Assembly (NCBI RefSeq): GCF_002101395.1
Contig: NZ_CP019706.1
Span: forward strand, 868,001 to 932,000
Reading direction: 5' to 3'
Length of the DNA: 64,000 nt
Source: Pantoea alhagi
GTDB lineage: Bacteria; Pseudomonadota; Gammaproteobacteria; Enterobacterales; Enterobacteriaceae
The translations under genes and the position numbers were made by a program. A model generated the notes under the pieces. The model saw only the letters and a list, made by a program, of their open reading frames with translations. It did not search any database and had not been told where the DNA came from. Below, piece after piece: positions 43,606-52,394 of this stretch. Numbering within the stretch: the stretch's first letter is position 1; every line of letters begins with the position of its first letter.

Positions 43606-45105
43606 ATGAGCCATTGCTTACTCGGCATTGATGCCGGCAATACCATGATCAAAGCCGTGCTGTTTGACAGCAGCGGTCAGGTACTGTCGGTGGCGGGCTG
43701 CGCCGGAGAAACCCACCAGCCGCAGCCCGGCTACGCTGAGCGGCCAATAACCGATGTCTGGCACGGCGTGCAGCAGGCGGTACGCGACTGTCTGGCGCAG
43801 GCGGGCGATGCCGCCCGACGGGTGATCGCCGTCGGCGCGGCCGGACATGGCAACGGCCTTTACGCGCTGGATAAACAGCAGCAGCCACTGCTGGGCATCC
43901 AGTCGATCGATATGCGCGCCGCAGCCCTGGTTAGCGAGCTGGAGCAGCAGGGGAATGCAGCGCTTATCTGGCAACGCGCCCTGCAAAAGCCCTGGCCTGC
44001 CGCCACGCCGGTACTGCTGCGCTGGTTGAAGCAGTACGATCCGGCATGTTATGCCCGCATCGGCCACGTTCTGTGTGCTAAAGATGTTATCAATCACTTT
44101 CTCTGCGGTGCTGTCAGCGCCGACTATTCGGACGCTGCCGGTGCCGGTCTGATCGACTATGCGCAACGCGGCTATAGCGCATCGTTGATGGCGCTGTATG
44201 GCGTAGAGGAGGCGCTGGCGCTGTTGCCGCCGCTGAACGAATCCTGTGCGGTAACCGGCCGGGTGACGCCACAGGCGGCCAGTTTAACCGGGTTGCCGGT
44301 TGGCATTCCTGTGGTGGCGGGCATTTTCGACGTGGTGGCGAGCGCGGTGGGTTCAGGCGTAGTCAGCTGTGGCGAAGCCTCGATTGTCGCCGGAACCTGG
44401 AGCATCAATCAGGTGGTGGTCGAAAAGCCGGAATATCGGCGTCCGGTGTTTATGAATTCCATTATTGAACGCGATCGCTATATGGCGATCGAAGCCAGCG
44501 CCACCTCCGCCGCCAACCTCGACTGGTTCGTACGTGAGTTTGATGATGGCCGGGGCGGCCAGGGCGCGGTGCGCAGCAGCGATCTGGTGGCGCAGGTCAG
44601 GCCTGATATGCAGCTGCCGCTTTATCATCCTTACCTCTATTCCGGCCGTAAAGCAGGCCCGGCCAGAGCAGGTTTTTACGGGCTTGGCGGCTGGCATACC
44701 CGCGCCGATATGCTGTTTGCGCTGTTTGAAGGCGTAACCTTTGCCCATCGCGCGCATATCGATCGCCTGCATGCCGCTGGAATAGCGTTCAGCCAGGCTA
44801 CCCTTTCCGGTGGCGCAGCGCGCAGCGCCGTCTGGCCCCAGATGTTTGCTGACGTGCTGGGCATTCCCATTCGCGTCGCAACCTGTATGGAGACCGGCGC
44901 GCTGGGTGCAGCCATTTGCGCTGGGGTCGGCGTCGGCTTATGGCCGAACCTGACCGCTGGCGTCACCCAGGCAGTGCAGCTTAATCCCGGCGTGCTGCTG
45001 CCGGATGAGAAGCGTCATACTTTTTACTCAAAGCGCTATCGGATGTTTAAAAAGCTGGAGTTAGCCATGGACGATCTCTGGCATGAGGTCACGCCCGATG
45101 TCTGA
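43606..45105 (+). CDS. FGGY-family carbohydrate kinase
   Basis: The 499-residue kinase shows LGIDAGNTMIKAVLFD (phosphate-1 loop) at the N terminus, AAGHGNGLYALD, DYSDAAGAGLIDY, GIFDVVASAVGSGVV, and the C-terminal FGGY-2 signature region ATLSGGAARSAVWPQMFADV with GALGAAICAG. It resembles L-xylulose or polyol kinases, but the substrate is not certain. It follows the aldolase after 90 bases. Kinase, dehydrogenase and aldolase make a plausible three-step route for a polyol or rare sugar, although a permease is missing nearby. Confidence 0.88.
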   Translation: MSHCLLGIDAGNTMIKAVLFDSSGQVLSVAGCAGETHQPQPGYAERPITDVWHGVQQAVRDCLAQAGDAARRVIAVGAAGHGNGLYALDKQQQPLLGIQSIDMRAAALVSELEQQGNAALIWQRALQKPWPAATPVLLRWLKQYDPACYARIGHVLCAKDVINHFLCGAVSADYSDAAGAGLIDYAQRGYSASLMALYGVEEALALLPPLNESCAVTGRVTPQAASLTGLPVGIPVVAGIFDVVASAVGSGVVSCGEASIVAGTWSINQVVVEKPEYRRPVFMNSIIERDRYMAIEASATSAANLDWFVREFDDGRGGQGAVRSSDLVAQVRPDMQLPLYHPYLYSGRKAGPARAGFYGLGGWHTRADMLFALFEGVTFAHRAHIDRLHAAGIAFSQATLSGGAARSAVWPQMFADVLGIPIRVATCMETGALGAAICAGVGVGLWPNLTAGVTQAVQLNPGVLLPDEKRHTFYSKRYRMFKKLELAMDDLWHEVTPDV

Positions 45106-45145
45106 ATTTGCGTGCTCCGCCCGACAGTTGTGACTTCGCGTATTG

Positions 45146-45194
45146 CAGGGATATGACAGTCAGGATAGATTGAAAAAATTCTGTCATATCCCTG
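45146..45194 (+). repeat. Large inverted repeat in the opgB leader
   Basis: Perfect 14-base arms CAGGGATATGACAG (45146-45159) and CTGTCATATCCCTG (45181-45194) with a 21-base spacer. It lies 58 bases before the opgB start. No U-tract follows, so it may be a leader RNA hairpin or a two-half-site operator rather than a terminator. Confidence 0.75.
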
Positions 45195-45252
45195 ATAAAG
45201 AAAGCGAGCCTGGCGCCACTCATGTCGCCCGTTTCCGCATGAGGAAATCCCG

Positions 45253-47613
45253 TTGTCTGAACTCTTTTCAGTCATTTTATTTGTGGCATCCATTGCCATT
45301 TATGCTTACAAAGCCGGGCGAAACACCTTTTGGTACCTTTCCCTGCTGCTGGTGCTGGGATTGTTTATCATCCTCAACGCCACGCTCTACGCCAGCAACT
45401 ATTTTACCGGCGAAGGGATTAACGATGCGGTGCTCTATACCTTAACCAACAGCCTGACCGGCGCGGGGGTCAGTAAATATGTGCTGCCCGGCATCGGGCT
45501 GATACTGGCGCTGTTTCTGGTGTTCTGTCTGCTCTCCTGGCTGTTGCGGCGGCGCGGCGATCGCCCGCACCATTTCGGCTACAGCCTGCTGGCGTTGCTG
45601 CTGGCGCTTGCCTCGATTAAAACCACGCCCGCTTTTCAGCAGGTCGCCGATCTGTTCGTCTCGCAAACACGTAGCGGCGAATCTGACTTTGCGCAGTGGT
45701 ATCACGAACCGCAGAAGCAGATCGCTAACCCCAGGTTCAACCTGGTTTATATCTATGGCGAAAGCCTGGAGCGCACTTATTTTAACGAGCAGGCCTTTCC
45801 TCAGCTGGCACCGGAGCTAAGCCGCCTCAGGCAGCAACAGGCGCTGGATTTCGCGCAAACCGAACAGCTACCGGGCACCGAATATACCATTGCCGGCATG
45901 GTGGCTTCGCAGTGCGGCATTCCACTGTTCGCGCCCTTTGAAGGCAACGCCTCCGCCTCGCTTTCCAGCTTTTTCCCGCAGAATATCTGCCTTGGCGATA
46001 TTTTGAAAAATTCCGGCTATCAAACCTGGTTTATCCAGGGTGCGGATCTGCGCTTTGCCGGAAAAGATACTTTCCTGAAATCGCACGGCATCGATCATCT
46101 CTATGGCTTACAGGAGCTAAAAGATCAGGTTGCGGACCCCGCCTATCGCAACAACTGGGGCTTTTATGACGATACGGTGATGGATGAGGTGTGGCAAAAG
46201 TTCGAACATCTGTCGCAGCAGAAACAGCGGTTTGCACTCTTTACCCTGACGGTAGATACCCATCATCCTGACGGCTTTATTTCACGTAGCTGCCAGCATA
46301 AAAGCTACAGCTATGAAGGTAAGCCCAACCAGTCTTTTAGCGCCGTGGCCTGTAGCCAGGAGCATATTGCCCGGCTAATTGAGCGCATTCTGGCATCGCC
46401 ATGGGGCAAAAATACCCTGATTGTGGTCTCCTCCGATCATCTGGCGATGAACAACACCGCGTGGAAATACCTTAACGCCCATCAGCGCGATAACCTGTTT
46501 ATGGTTATTCGCGGCGATCGCGCACAGCCGCAGCTGTTGAGCATGAAACGCAGTTCGCTGGATAACGGCGCAACGGTGCTGGATCTGCTGGGCGGCGATA
46601 AGGCCATTGGTCTGGGACGCAGTTCGCTGTCGGATCGCTCGCTGTCGGAGCAGTTTGAAATGAAGAAAAAAGTGCTGGAATGGAAGCCGGATGTGATCCA
46701 GCTATGGGGCTTTCCAAAGCATATCGAGCGCTTTAGCGTGGACCAGCAGAAAAACAGCATCAGCTTTTCTGGCGCGCACTTTAGCCTGCCGCTGCTGCTG
46801 AAAATCGGTAAAGACAAAGTTGAACCGCTGCCGGAAGGCGAATATGCCGCGCCGCTGCGCTACCAGCTGGCTGACTTCGCCGCCGAAGATAAATTTGTCT
46901 GGGTGGATCGCTGCTTTAAGATGGCGCGCCTGTGGCAGCCTGCGCTGGCCATATCAACGGACCTTTGCGTGGCGCAGGGGCAACTTGGCGCGCAGCCGCA
47001 GGTTCAGCATATTGATAAGGCAAACTATGAAAGCACGGTCAATATTCCTCAACGGCCGCTGGATCAGCAGCGCTGGCAGCAGAACGCCGCCGCGCTAAAA
47101 GTCGCCGACAACGATATTCGCTATCAGGCCGACAGCTTTAAATTCGACGTGCCGGGCGCGCCGCTGGCGGTGAAAGCGTTTAGCGGCATCTCCCGTCCTG
47201 AAAGCTGGGGGCGCTGGTCCAACGCCAACCTCGCACCGGAAGTGACAATTGAGTATGCCCGGCCGCTGCCGCCGGGTTTTGATCTGGTGATCCGGGCAAA
47301 AGCGTTTGGCCCCAATGCCCGGCATCCGATCGCTGTTCGTGTAGGCAATCAGCAGCAGATGCTAACGCTGGGCCATGAAGTCAGCACGGTAACGCTGCGC
47401 TTCAATAATCCTGAAGGCAGCCGCCAGCTGGTGATCGTCCCGCCGGAGCCGGAGCTTTCTAATGAAGGCAACATTATCGGGCAGGACCCACGCAAGCTGG
47501 GGATCGGTTTGGTCGACATCAAAGTGGTGCCGGTCCGGTCGATCCCCGACGCAGATAGCGCGTCTCAAACTGCGGCATCGGACCCGGCTCTTCGCCACGG
47601 ATCTGCGCAATAA
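45253..47613 (+). CDS. opgB: Phosphoglycerol transferase I OpgB (MdoB)
   Basis: OpgB transfers phosphoglycerol from phosphatidylglycerol to osmoregulated periplasmic glucans. The TTG start after TGAGGAAAT is the same as that known in E. coli, and the protein begins MSELFSVILFVASIAIYAYK. Four membrane segments precede a sulfatase-type periplasmic domain with VYIYGESLERTYF (metal and nucleophile region), MVASQCGIPLFAPFEGNAS and VVSSDHLAMNNTAW. At 786 residues it is about 23 longer than E. coli OpgB, as I recall its length. The extra C-terminal tail after GIGLVDIKVV is encoded where the convergent lacI-type gene overlaps. Confidence 0.96.
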   Translation: MSELFSVILFVASIAIYAYKAGRNTFWYLSLLLVLGLFIILNATLYASNYFTGEGINDAVLYTLTNSLTGAGVSKYVLPGIGLILALFLVFCLLSWLLRRRGDRPHHFGYSLLALLLALASIKTTPAFQQVADLFVSQTRSGESDFAQWYHEPQKQIANPRFNLVYIYGESLERTYFNEQAFPQLAPELSRLRQQQALDFAQTEQLPGTEYTIAGMVASQCGIPLFAPFEGNASASLSSFFPQNICLGDILKNSGYQTWFIQGADLRFAGKDTFLKSHGIDHLYGLQELKDQVADPAYRNNWGFYDDTVMDEVWQKFEHLSQQKQRFALFTLTVDTHHPDGFISRSCQHKSYSYEGKPNQSFSAVACSQEHIARLIERILASPWGKNTLIVVSSDHLAMNNTAWKYLNAHQRDNLFMVIRGDRAQPQLLSMKRSSLDNGATVLDLLGGDKAIGLGRSSLSDRSLSEQFEMKKKVLEWKPDVIQLWGFPKHIERFSVDQQKNSISFSGAHFSLPLLLKIGKDKVEPLPEGEYAAPLRYQLADFAAEDKFVWVDRCFKMARLWQPALAISTDLCVAQGQLGAQPQVQHIDKANYESTVNIPQRPLDQQRWQQNAAALKVADNDIRYQADSFKFDVPGAPLAVKAFSGISRPESWGRWSNANLAPEVTIEYARPLPPGFDLVIRAKAFGPNARHPIAVRVGNQQQMLTLGHEVSTVTLRFNNPEGSRQLVIVPPEPELSNEGNIIGQDPRKLGIGLVDIKVVPVRSIPDADSASQTAASDPALRHGSAQ

Positions 47614-48589
47614 TCCGTCGTGCCGCCTCGCAGCCCATCTCATAGACGGGCTGCGCGATCACCGATAGCGGCGGCGAAACGATCTCCGTCCAGGGGAAAT
47701 TATCGTACATCACAAACGACAGATCCTGTGGAATGCGCAGACCGCGCAGATGAAACTCACGCAGCAGCGCCTGAGCAATCAGGCTGTCGGAAGCGATCAC
47801 CGCCGTGGGCGGCGCGGCGTCATCAAACAGCTCGCCGACGATACGCGCAACAGCCGCATCATCCAGCGCATTGGGCTTGATCAGCGCCGGGATAAAAGGC
47901 ACCGCCGCCACGCTGAAGGCGCGCTCCATCCCGGCGATACGCTGGGCAACCGGCGTCAGCCCCATATCTTCTGGACGGCGATAAGGTTCGCTGGAATTCA
48001 TACTGGTGACGTAGGCGATGCGTCGATGCCCGGCCTCCAGCAGCTCCTGCGTTGCCTGCTGCGCTGAGCGGGTAAAATCAACGCCGATCACCTCAACATT
48101 CAGATCGTAAACCGCCCGATCAAACAGCGTGAGCGCCCGCCCTTCCGTCAGCACCTGAGTTAAATGCGCATTATCGCTGGCGGCTGAGCTGCTGGGGGCG
48201 ACGATAATCCCATCTACCCGCTTTTCCAGCATGACGCGGACCGCCTCCTGCTCAATGCTCACCTGCTCATCGCTGTTGCTGAGGATAACGTGGTAGCCCG
48301 CCTGGCGCGCTACGTCCGAGATGCCGCGTAACGCCAGACCGAAATGCGGGTTTTCAATATCACCCACGATCACGCCCAGCGTATTAGAGCGCCCGGTATT
48401 CATGCTACGCGCCAGTTCATTGGGGCGATACCCCAGCCGCTCAGCCGCTGCCAGGACCCGCGTCATCACCTCGTCGCTGACAGCGCCGTAACCGCCCAGC
48501 GCTCTTGCCGCCTGCGCTTTTGATACCTTCGCTTCACGCGCTACATCGGCAGCGGTAGGCGCTTTCATTCGCATAATTTTACTTGTCAT
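47519..48589 (-). CDS. LacI-family transcriptional regulator
   Basis: The 356-residue repressor has an N-terminal helix-turn-helix (TAADVAREAKVSKAQAARAL, about 12-31), the hinge RPNELARSMNTGRSNTLGVI, and a periplasmic-binding-protein-like sensor domain (VIVGDIENPHFGLALRGI, DGIIVAPSSS, AVIASDSLIAQALL). The ATG at 48589 lacks a clear ribosome-binding site; Met6 or Met8 are alternatives. It is divergent from the ABC transporter operon, and two TGAGACC palindromes lie between them. Its last 95 bases overlap the opgB end on the opposite strand. Confidence 0.92.
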   Translation of the reverse strand: MTSKIMRMKAPTAADVAREAKVSKAQAARALGGYGAVSDEVMTRVLAAAERLGYRPNELARSMNTGRSNTLGVIVGDIENPHFGLALRGISDVARQAGYHVILSNSDEQVSIEQEAVRVMLEKRVDGIIVAPSSSAASDNAHLTQVLTEGRALTLFDRAVYDLNVEVIGVDFTRSAQQATQELLEAGHRRIAYVTSMNSSEPYRRPEDMGLTPVAQRIAGMERAFSVAAVPFIPALIKPNALDDAAVARIVGELFDDAAPPTAVIASDSLIAQALLREFHLRGLRIPQDLSFVMYDNFPWTEIVSPPLSVIAQPVYEMGCEAARRIIAQIRGEEPGPMPQFETRYLRRGSTGPAPL

Positions 48590-48667
48590 AATTAATTCGA
48601 ATCACAGGTTGAAGGATCGATCGTTGACGGCTCTGAAAGGCTGTGCTTAATATCACTGTAACTGATT

Positions 48668-48681
48668 TGAGACCGGTCTCA
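48668..48681. promoter_or_regulatory. LacI-type operator 1
   Basis: Perfect 14-base palindrome TGAGACCGGTCTCA with the central CG typical of LacI-family operators. It lies between the divergent regulator and transporter operon, 79 bases from the regulator start. Confidence 0.8.
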
Positions 48682-48713
48682 CAAGCGGACTTCTCATTAA
48701 TCAGCACCTGCAT

Positions 48714-48727
48714 TGAGACCGGACTCA
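48714..48727. promoter_or_regulatory. LacI-type operator 2
   Basis: TGAGACCGGACTCA is identical to operator 1 except for one base. The centres are 46 bases apart, and it lies 64 bases before the binding-protein gene. The pair could allow cooperative binding or separate control of the two directions. Confidence 0.75.
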
Positions 48728-48790
48728 TACTAATTAAACGTCCCCGGTTTCAATAGTCGTTGATGTTTAGACAACAAAAACGGACTACTT

Positions 48791-49609
48791 ATGAAATCGC
48801 ACAACATCCTGTTCAGAATGGCCGTTGCGCTCATCGCCTCGGCTTCAATCGTCACTCTCTCCATCCCGGCCAGCGCGGCGGATAATAACCCTTATGGCCT
48901 GATTGAACCGGGTCATATGCGCGTTGCCAGCCTGGGCGATGCGAAACCCTACACCTTTACCGACGCCGCAGGCAATTTTACCGGCTTTGATATTGAGTTT
49001 TTTACCAACGTCGCTCACAGGCTGGGCATAAAACAGGTCGATTTTATCGGTCAGGATTTCTCCGGTATTCTGCCTGCGGTGGCTAACGGTCAGTATGATG
49101 CGGGCGTGGCGGCGATCGGTATTACGCCGGAACGCGCCAAAACCGTGGACTTCACGACCGGCTATCTTGCCGGCTATCTGTCGGTGCTGACGCGCAGCGA
49201 CACCGGTATAAAGAGTGTCGATGCGCTGGCCAAACGGCGGCTGGGCGTGGTGCAGGGCACGCTGCAGGAGAGCTATGCGGTAAAACATTTCCCGCAAACC
49301 GACCTGGTGCGTTTTCCTGATAACAATGCCGCCATCTCCTCGCTTAATAACGGCACGCTGGATGCGGTTTTCCTCGATTACGAGGCAGCCAAAAGCTACG
49401 CCGATCGCTTCAAACTGGTTCATGCGGCAGATATTCCCTCTTTTGATGCGCCTGCCGGCATCGCGATTGCTAAACAGAAACCGCAGCTAAAAGCCGCGCT
49501 GGATAAAGCGATCAAAGAGGCGATGCAGGATGGCACCTGGAAACGTCTCTATGAGAAGTGGTTCCCGGGCTCACCGATGCCGAAACAGTACCTGCCCGAC
49601 GCACAATAA
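48791..49609 (+). CDS. ABC transporter substrate-binding protein, family 3 (polar amino acid type)
   Basis: The 272-residue precursor has a long signal peptide (VALIASASIVTLSIPASA, cleavage near residue 30). The mature protein is a type II binding protein of the amino-acid family: YTFTDAAGNFTGFDIEFFTN, VANGQYDAGVAAIGITPERA, and KRRLGVVQGTLQESYAVKHF. It is the first gene of the operon and would deliver its ligand to the permease/ATPase encoded next. The ligand could be an amino acid or an opine-like compound, which cannot be read from sequence. Confidence 0.9.
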   Translation: MKSHNILFRMAVALIASASIVTLSIPASAADNNPYGLIEPGHMRVASLGDAKPYTFTDAAGNFTGFDIEFFTNVAHRLGIKQVDFIGQDFSGILPAVANGQYDAGVAAIGITPERAKTVDFTTGYLAGYLSVLTRSDTGIKSVDALAKRRLGVVQGTLQESYAVKHFPQTDLVRFPDNNAAISSLNNGTLDAVFLDYEAAKSYADRFKLVHAADIPSFDAPAGIAIAKQKPQLKAALDKAIKEAMQDGTWKRLYEKWFPGSPMPKQYLPDAQ

Positions 49610-49689
49610 TACCGCCTGTTTAGCGAATAGCCCGATCCACCGGGCAGGGATGTTTACATTCCGGCCCCTGAAAAAAGCGAGTGCTTACT

Positions 49690-50520
49690 ATGGACCTGTT
49701 CGAGATTCTGTCGCGTACCTTCTTCGATTTCCCGTCGATGCTGGCTGTTTTCCCCCAGCTGCTGGGTACGGGGTTGATCAATACCTTGATCATCTCTCTT
49801 GCCGCCACGGTGCTGGGCACCACTTTTGGCCTGGTTCTGGCATTAATGGCAATTTCCCCCTCGCGCTGGCTGCGTTTGCCGTCGCGCATCTATACCGATC
49901 TGTTTCGCGGCCTGCCGTCGATTCTAACCATCCTGTTGATTGGGCAGGGGCTGGCGCGTTTTAGCTATCAGCTATTTGGCCCTACGCCCTATCCGCTCGG
50001 TATTTTCGCCCTCAGTCTGATCGCCAGCGCCTATATGGGCGAGATTTTCCGCTCCGGTATTCAGAGCGTGGAAAAAGGTCAGCTGGAAGCGTGCCGCGCG
50101 CTGGGCATGAGCTATGCGCGAGCGATGGCGCTGATCATTATTCCACAGGGCATTCGCCGCGTGCTGCCTGCGGTGGTAAACCAGTTTATCTCCATCATCA
50201 AAGATTCTTCGCTGGTTTATCTGCTTGGGCTGATGGTGGGTCAGCGCGAACTGTTTCGCGTGGGGCAGGATGCCGCCGTGCTCACCGGCAACCTGTCGCC
50301 GCTGATGCTGGCGGGCCTGTTCTATCTGGCGATCACCGTGCCGATGACGCATCTGGTCAATGTGATCGATGAGCGCTATCGCAACGGGCGCCGCCGCGCC
50401 AGCGCCCCGCAAAGCGGGCTGAAAGAAGTTGATGAAGTGCAACAGCACAGCGGACAAGCGCTGGAGACTGGACGACCCGCCCCCCTCACCCGCCATAGGG
50501 AGCAACAGTATGCTGAATAA
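49690..50520 (+). CDS. Amino-acid-type ABC transporter permease
   Basis: I used the ATG at 49690 (276 residues); a GTG three codons upstream is possible. Several membrane helices and the HisM/GlnP-type features are visible: GLINTLIISLAATVLGTTFG, YTDLFRGLPSILTILLIGQG, the EAA-type loop EACRALGMSYARAMALIIIP, and KDSSLVYLLGLMVGQREL. The C-terminal tail (about residues 232-276) is hydrophilic and longer than usual. It overlaps the ATPase gene by 11 bases. Confidence 0.9.
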   Translation: MDLFEILSRTFFDFPSMLAVFPQLLGTGLINTLIISLAATVLGTTFGLVLALMAISPSRWLRLPSRIYTDLFRGLPSILTILLIGQGLARFSYQLFGPTPYPLGIFALSLIASAYMGEIFRSGIQSVEKGQLEACRALGMSYARAMALIIIPQGIRRVLPAVVNQFISIIKDSSLVYLLGLMVGQRELFRVGQDAAVLTGNLSPLMLAGLFYLAITVPMTHLVNVIDERYRNGRRRASAPQSGLKEVDEVQQHSGQALETGRPAPLTRHREQQYAE

Positions 50521-51283
50521 TGCCTTAGCCGCAGATCTCCAGCAGGAAGCGGCATTTCACGGCGCCAGTCTTGAGCTGCGCAACCTGACGCTGGCCTATG
50601 GTGATATCGAGGTGCTGCGCAACGTCTCGCTACATATCCCGGCGGGCACCACCACCTGCATTATCGGTCCCTCTGGCTCAGGGAAATCCACGTTGCTGCG
50701 CGGTATCAACCGGCTGCACGAACCAAAAGCGGGCGATGTGCTGCTTGCTGGCCGCTCGGTGCTGAAAGATAAACCGGACGCGCTGCGTCTGCGTATCGGC
50801 ATGGTGTTCCAGCATTTCAATCTGTTTCCCGACCATACCGCGCTGCAAAACGTGGCGCTGGCACCCTGGAAGATCAAAAAGCTGCCGAAGCAGCAGGCGA
50901 TGGCGATTGCCCGTCTGCGGCTGGATGAAGTGGGGTTAACGCAGCGCGCCGATCATCGACCACGCGATCTTTCCGGTGGCCAGCAGCAGCGTGTCGCCAT
51001 TGCCCGCGCACTGGCGATGGACCCGGAGGTGATGCTGTTCGACGAGGCGACGTCGGCGCTCGATCCTGAACTGGTGAAAGGCGTCCTCAACCTGATGGCA
51101 GACCTTTGCCAGCGCGGCATGACCATGGTGGTGGTTACCCATGAAATGGGCTTTGCCCGCAAAGTTGCCGATCAGGTGGTATTTATGGATGAAGGTGAAA
51201 TCGTGGAGACCGGCATGCCGGAAGCGATCTTTGAATGTCCGCAGTCGGCGCGCCTGCGCCGCTTTTTATCAGAGGTACTGTAA
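50510..51283 (+). CDS. Amino-acid-type ABC transporter ATP-binding protein
   Basis: The 257-residue ATPase (ATG at 50510 after AGGGAG) has Walker A GPSGSGKST (about 59-67), the Q-loop VFQHFNLFP, signature LSGGQQQRVAIARAL, Walker B VMLFDEATSALDPE, and the switch VVVTHEMGFA, all intact. It energises the adjacent permease. Its stop codon overlaps the next start (TAATG), so the oxidoreductase is translationally coupled to the transporter. Confidence 0.95.
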   Translation: MLNNALAADLQQEAAFHGASLELRNLTLAYGDIEVLRNVSLHIPAGTTTCIIGPSGSGKSTLLRGINRLHEPKAGDVLLAGRSVLKDKPDALRLRIGMVFQHFNLFPDHTALQNVALAPWKIKKLPKQQAMAIARLRLDEVGLTQRADHRPRDLSGGQQQRVAIARALAMDPEVMLFDEATSALDPELVKGVLNLMADLCQRGMTMVVVTHEMGFARKVADQVVFMDEGEIVETGMPEAIFECPQSARLRRFLSEVL

Positions 51284-52353
51284 TGGCGTTAATACAGGGA
51301 AAAATTCGTACTGCGGTGGTGGGATTCGGCATTTCCGGTCAGGTGTTTCACGCGCCACTGCTCGCTGCCGATGCGCATTTTGCGCTGGACGTTATCGTTA
51401 CCGGCGATGCTGAACGCCGGGCGCAGGCCCGACAGCGCTATCCGCAGGCGCGGCTGGCAGCAAGCTGGGAAGAGTTGTTACAGCTAATTGATGCGGGCGA
51501 CGTTGAACTGGATCTGCTGGTGCTGGGCACGCCGCCGCAGGGTCATCGCACACAGGCGGAAGCTGCCATTGCGCGCGGATTGCATCTGGTGATTGATAAA
51601 CCTTTTGTTCCGCACAGTCGTGACGGCGAAGCGCTGCTCGCCGCCGCCCGGGCTGCCGGGACGCTGCTGACGGTGTTTCAAAACCGCCGCTGGGACGGTG
51701 ATTTTCTGACGGTGAAAAAGCTGCTGAGTCAGGATGCGCTGGGCGAAATCCGCACTTTTGAATCACGTTTTGAATGGTGGCGACCGCAGGGATTCGGCAA
51801 CTGGCGCGACCACGCAACTATCGCGCAAGGCGGCGGCCTGCTGCTCGATCTTGGCAGCCATCTGATCGATCAGGCGTTACAGCTCTTTGGTCCGGTGGCC
51901 GACAGCTACGCCGAGCTGGCACGCCATACGCAGCCCGCGCTTTCCGATGCCGACGAAGAGAGCTTTGTGTCGCTGCTGCACGTTAACGGCGTGCGTACCC
52001 GTCTGTGGATGAACGGGCTCGCCGCGCGCCAGGGACCGCGTTTTCATCTGCTGGGCAGCCAGGCAGGCTTTAGCAAATGGGGACTGGATAATCAGGAACC
52101 TGCGCTGGCGGCCGGCATGACGCCGCTGGATGCCGCCTGGGGCCTGGAAGAGCCCAGCCGCTGGGGCACGCTGACCCACAATAACCAGGATCGCATTATC
52201 GAGACCGAGCGCGGCGACTATCCCGCTTTCTATCGCCAACTGGCGAATGCGTTACTGGAAGGTGCTCCGCTGCCGGTAGATGCCGTAGAGTCGCTGGCGG
52301 CGCTGCGTCTGATTGAAGATTTACATACCCGTTACGCCGTCCGCACTGCCTGA
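51283..52353 (+). CDS. Gfo/Idh/MocA-family oxidoreductase
   Basis: The 356-residue NAD(P)-dependent oxidoreductase starts at the ATG fused to the ATPase stop. The N-terminal Rossmann fold shows VVGFGISGQVFHAPLL (about 10-25), the family motif VIDKPFVPH with the catalytic lysine, and the C-terminal domain has GGGLLLDLGSHLIDQALQLFG with the conserved His. It resembles the YvaA/Yeast GAL80-like scyllo-inositol dehydrogenase branch, but the substrate is unknown. Coupling to an amino-acid ABC transporter and a DAO enzyme suggests a role in breaking down the imported compound. Confidence 0.9.
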   Translation: MALIQGKIRTAVVGFGISGQVFHAPLLAADAHFALDVIVTGDAERRAQARQRYPQARLAASWEELLQLIDAGDVELDLLVLGTPPQGHRTQAEAAIARGLHLVIDKPFVPHSRDGEALLAAARAAGTLLTVFQNRRWDGDFLTVKKLLSQDALGEIRTFESRFEWWRPQGFGNWRDHATIAQGGGLLLDLGSHLIDQALQLFGPVADSYAELARHTQPALSDADEESFVSLLHVNGVRTRLWMNGLAARQGPRFHLLGSQAGFSKWGLDNQEPALAAGMTPLDAAWGLEEPSRWGTLTHNNQDRIIETERGDYPAFYRQLANALLEGAPLPVDAVESLAALRLIEDLHTRYAVRTA

Positions 52354-52394
52354 AACGGACAGCCTGTTTTCTTACCTGAACAAGGAACATCGTG

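Noticed and set aside
42454..43614. Long minus-strand open frame opposite the aldolase gene
   Set aside because: Antisense shadow with no recognisable protein features.
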